Of a stretch of DNA of 64,000 nt, positions 62,815 through 64,000 are shown in pieces (the first letter of the stretch is position 1; every line of letters begins with the position of its first letter). The notes beneath the pieces were generated by a model that saw nothing but the letters and a program-made list of their open reading frames with translations, did not search any database and was not told where the DNA came from. The position numbers were made by a program, and so were the translations under genes. Source of the DNA: Cladosporium sp. IMV 00045 (Eukaryota; Ascomycota; Dothideomycetes; Cladosporiales; Cladosporiaceae); assembly GCA_001931905.2 (NCBI GenBank), contig MSJI02000915.1, forward strand, positions 62,001 through 126,000, written 5' to 3'.

Positions 62815-64000
62815 ATGTCCGCAGTGGACGGAGCTCGGATTGAAACGATTGCACAATTCCTAGACGGTTCCATCGAAACTCCAGTCACACTCCATGGCAG
62901 CGTGGATAGCATTGCCTCAAAAGAAGAGGGCAGCATAATTATCATCCATGATGGCTCTACGATTCGCCAGCTAGCAGTCCGCATCTCGAAAGATCTTGCA
63001 ATTGCGAGCAGTCTGTCTCCGTGGACGAATGTTGAAATCACCGGCGTACCAGGGTCAAGCTCAGGGCATGCCATCGACTTTCAGGCCACAAATGTGAGAA
63101 TCTTGGGCCATTCGGACTCCTCGCATCCTCTGAACCACGGTCCTGTTGCAACTCTTGCACATCCACATCTGCGTATGCGAACGCTATGGCACGGCCTTCT
63201 TATGCGCTTCAGGTCGGCGACCACTGCTGCTATCACGGATTACTTTCTCAATCATCCTGGAGGTCCATTTCATCAGGTGCACCACCCTGTTATCACCTGG
63301 ACAGATTGTGAAGGCGGCGCAGAGGTGTTTCCGTTACTTACGCAGAACACTAAGCGGCAAGACGCGACGCTGAAGGATGATTACTTCGGCGCACGACGCT
63401 ATCTGACAGTGACTGCTGCTATTCATGGCGAGGCTTTCGCGATGGGGCTGGATCGTATCTGGATGCTGGCACCCAGCTTTCGTGCAGAGCGTGTCATTGA
63501 TGACCGTCACCTGGCAGAATTTACAATGCTTGAAATAGCACTCAACTACGTTGAGTCCCTCGATCCGCTACTGGAGCTCTGCGAGAATTTCGCTCGTGGC
63601 TTAGTGGAAAGACTTCGACAGTCTCCGGTCGGGCAGGAGTTGCTTGCGAATGTTGGCAGACCAGAAACCACGCCTGTTACTCGAAGTGAACTTGAAGCTC
63701 GTTGGAATCTTCTCACGCAGTCTGACTGGCCACGGGTGACACATGCTCAAGCGGTAGATATGATGATTGCAGCAGAAAGCGAGGGACGGTTCAAGTTCCA
63801 GCAGACACCTGGTCCGGAAACTGATTTTTTGACCGAGCACGAGATATTCATCTTGGAACTCTTCCAGAGGCCTGTTTTCGTCACCCATTACCCTACAAAG
63901 ATAAGGCTTTTCTCTGCACTACAATCCCCGCCCCCGGGTCCAGATGGCATACAAACGACGGAGTCGGTAGACTTATTGTTACCTGGACAGGCCGAAATCT
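62815..64000 (+). CDS. Asparaginyl-tRNA-synthetase-like class II protein, 5' part
   Basis: The frame is open from the ATG at 62815 to the window edge (395 codons, no stop or needed intron). Residues about 20-100 look like an anticodon-binding OB fold (V-T-L-H-G-S-V-D-S-I then G-S-I-I-I-I-H-D-G-S). The class II core begins near 120. The AsnRS-type T-D-C-E-G-G-A-E-V-F is at about 163-172, followed by Y-L-T-V-T-A-A-I-H-G-E-A-F-A-M-G-L. Motif 2 is clear at about 222-236: F-R-A-E-R-V with R-H-L-A-E-F-T-M-L-E. Motif 3 would lie beyond 64000. D-C-E-G and the A-I-H-G-E motif point to AsnRS rather than AspRS. The protein lacks the N-terminal extension of eukaryotic cytosolic AsnRS, and several core residues are unusual. 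It may be the mitochondrial enzyme or a diverged paralogue. No strong presequence is visible. Confidence 0.82.
   Translation, partial: MSAVDGARIETIAQFLDGSIETPVTLHGSVDSIASKEEGSIIIIHDGSTIRQLAVRISKDLAIASSLSPWTNVEITGVPGSSSGHAIDFQATNVRILGHSDSSHPLNHGPVATLAHPHLRMRTLWHGLLMRFRSATTAAITDYFLNHPGGPFHQVHHPVITWTDCEGGAEVFPLLTQNTKRQDATLKDDYFGARRYLTVTAAIHGEAFAMGLDRIWMLAPSFRAERVIDDRHLAEFTMLEIALNYVESLDPLLELCENFARGLVERLRQSPVGQELLANVGRPETTPVTRSELEARWNLLTQSDWPRVTHAQAVDMMIAAESEGRFKFQQTPGPETDFLTEHEIFILELFQRPVFVTHYPTKIRLFSALQSPPPGPDGIQTTESVDLLLPGQAEI

Overview
This window is fungal nuclear DNA, most likely from a filamentous ascomycete (Pezizomycotina; Dothideomycetes is my best guess from protein flavour, but that is inference). 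The reasons are short introns (mostly 47-73 nt) with GTRNGY donors and CTRAC-like branch sites, intron-poor housekeeping genes on both strands, and a gene set typical of that group: Zn2Cys6 regulators, a Dal5-type transporter, DUF3455, Utp10, Lys4, Glt1, Coy1/CASP, Vps3-like and Fsf1. I found no tRNA, rRNA, CRISPR or recognisable transposon.

Left part (1-9.6 kb): an accessory, catabolic-looking block. It holds the 3' end of a sugar/quinate-type MFS transporter, an SDR oxidoreductase (3 exons), a Dal5-family MFS permease (5 exons), a dienelactone-hydrolase-family gene and a Zn2Cys6 regulator. The last two carry frame lesions. An unidentified ORF with a stop and a frameshift follows (9.2-9.6 kb). 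The block looks like a pathway decaying after relaxed selection.

9.7-18 kb: a ricin-lectin-like/coiled-coil protein, a GFA/CENP-V zinc protein and the large SSU-processome gene UTP10 in one uninterrupted frame. Divergent from UTP10 is a fragment matching only the N-terminus of NRDE-2. Beyond it lies an accessory patch (19-27 kb) with a Zn2Cys6 gene containing only the DNA-binding region, a complete six-exon Zn2Cys6 regulator, and a Pro/Tyr-rich ORF.

27.4-61.3 kb: conserved core. The replication adaptor CTF4/MCL1 is divergent from the H2A.Z chaperone CHZ1, with an MluI cell-cycle box between them. After about 4 kb of gene-free DNA comes NADH/NADPH glutamate synthase GLT1, which contains a clear spliceosomal twin intron (stwintron). 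Next are a fungal protein of unknown function and the divergent amino-acid genes LYS4 (homoaconitase) and SER1 (phosphoserine aminotransferase), which share a perfect Gcn4/CpcA site. Then come CWC21 (splicing), a secreted DUF3455 protein, COY1/CASP (Golgi), a VPS3-like CORVET subunit and sideroflexin FSF1.

Right edge (62.8-64 kb): the 5' part of an intronless asparaginyl-tRNA-synthetase-like gene that runs off the window.

The most notable items are the GLT1 stwintron splitting the codons of a 3Fe-4S cluster, the run of lesions in the left block, the truncated NRDE-2 beside UTP10, and the AsnRS-like paralogue.
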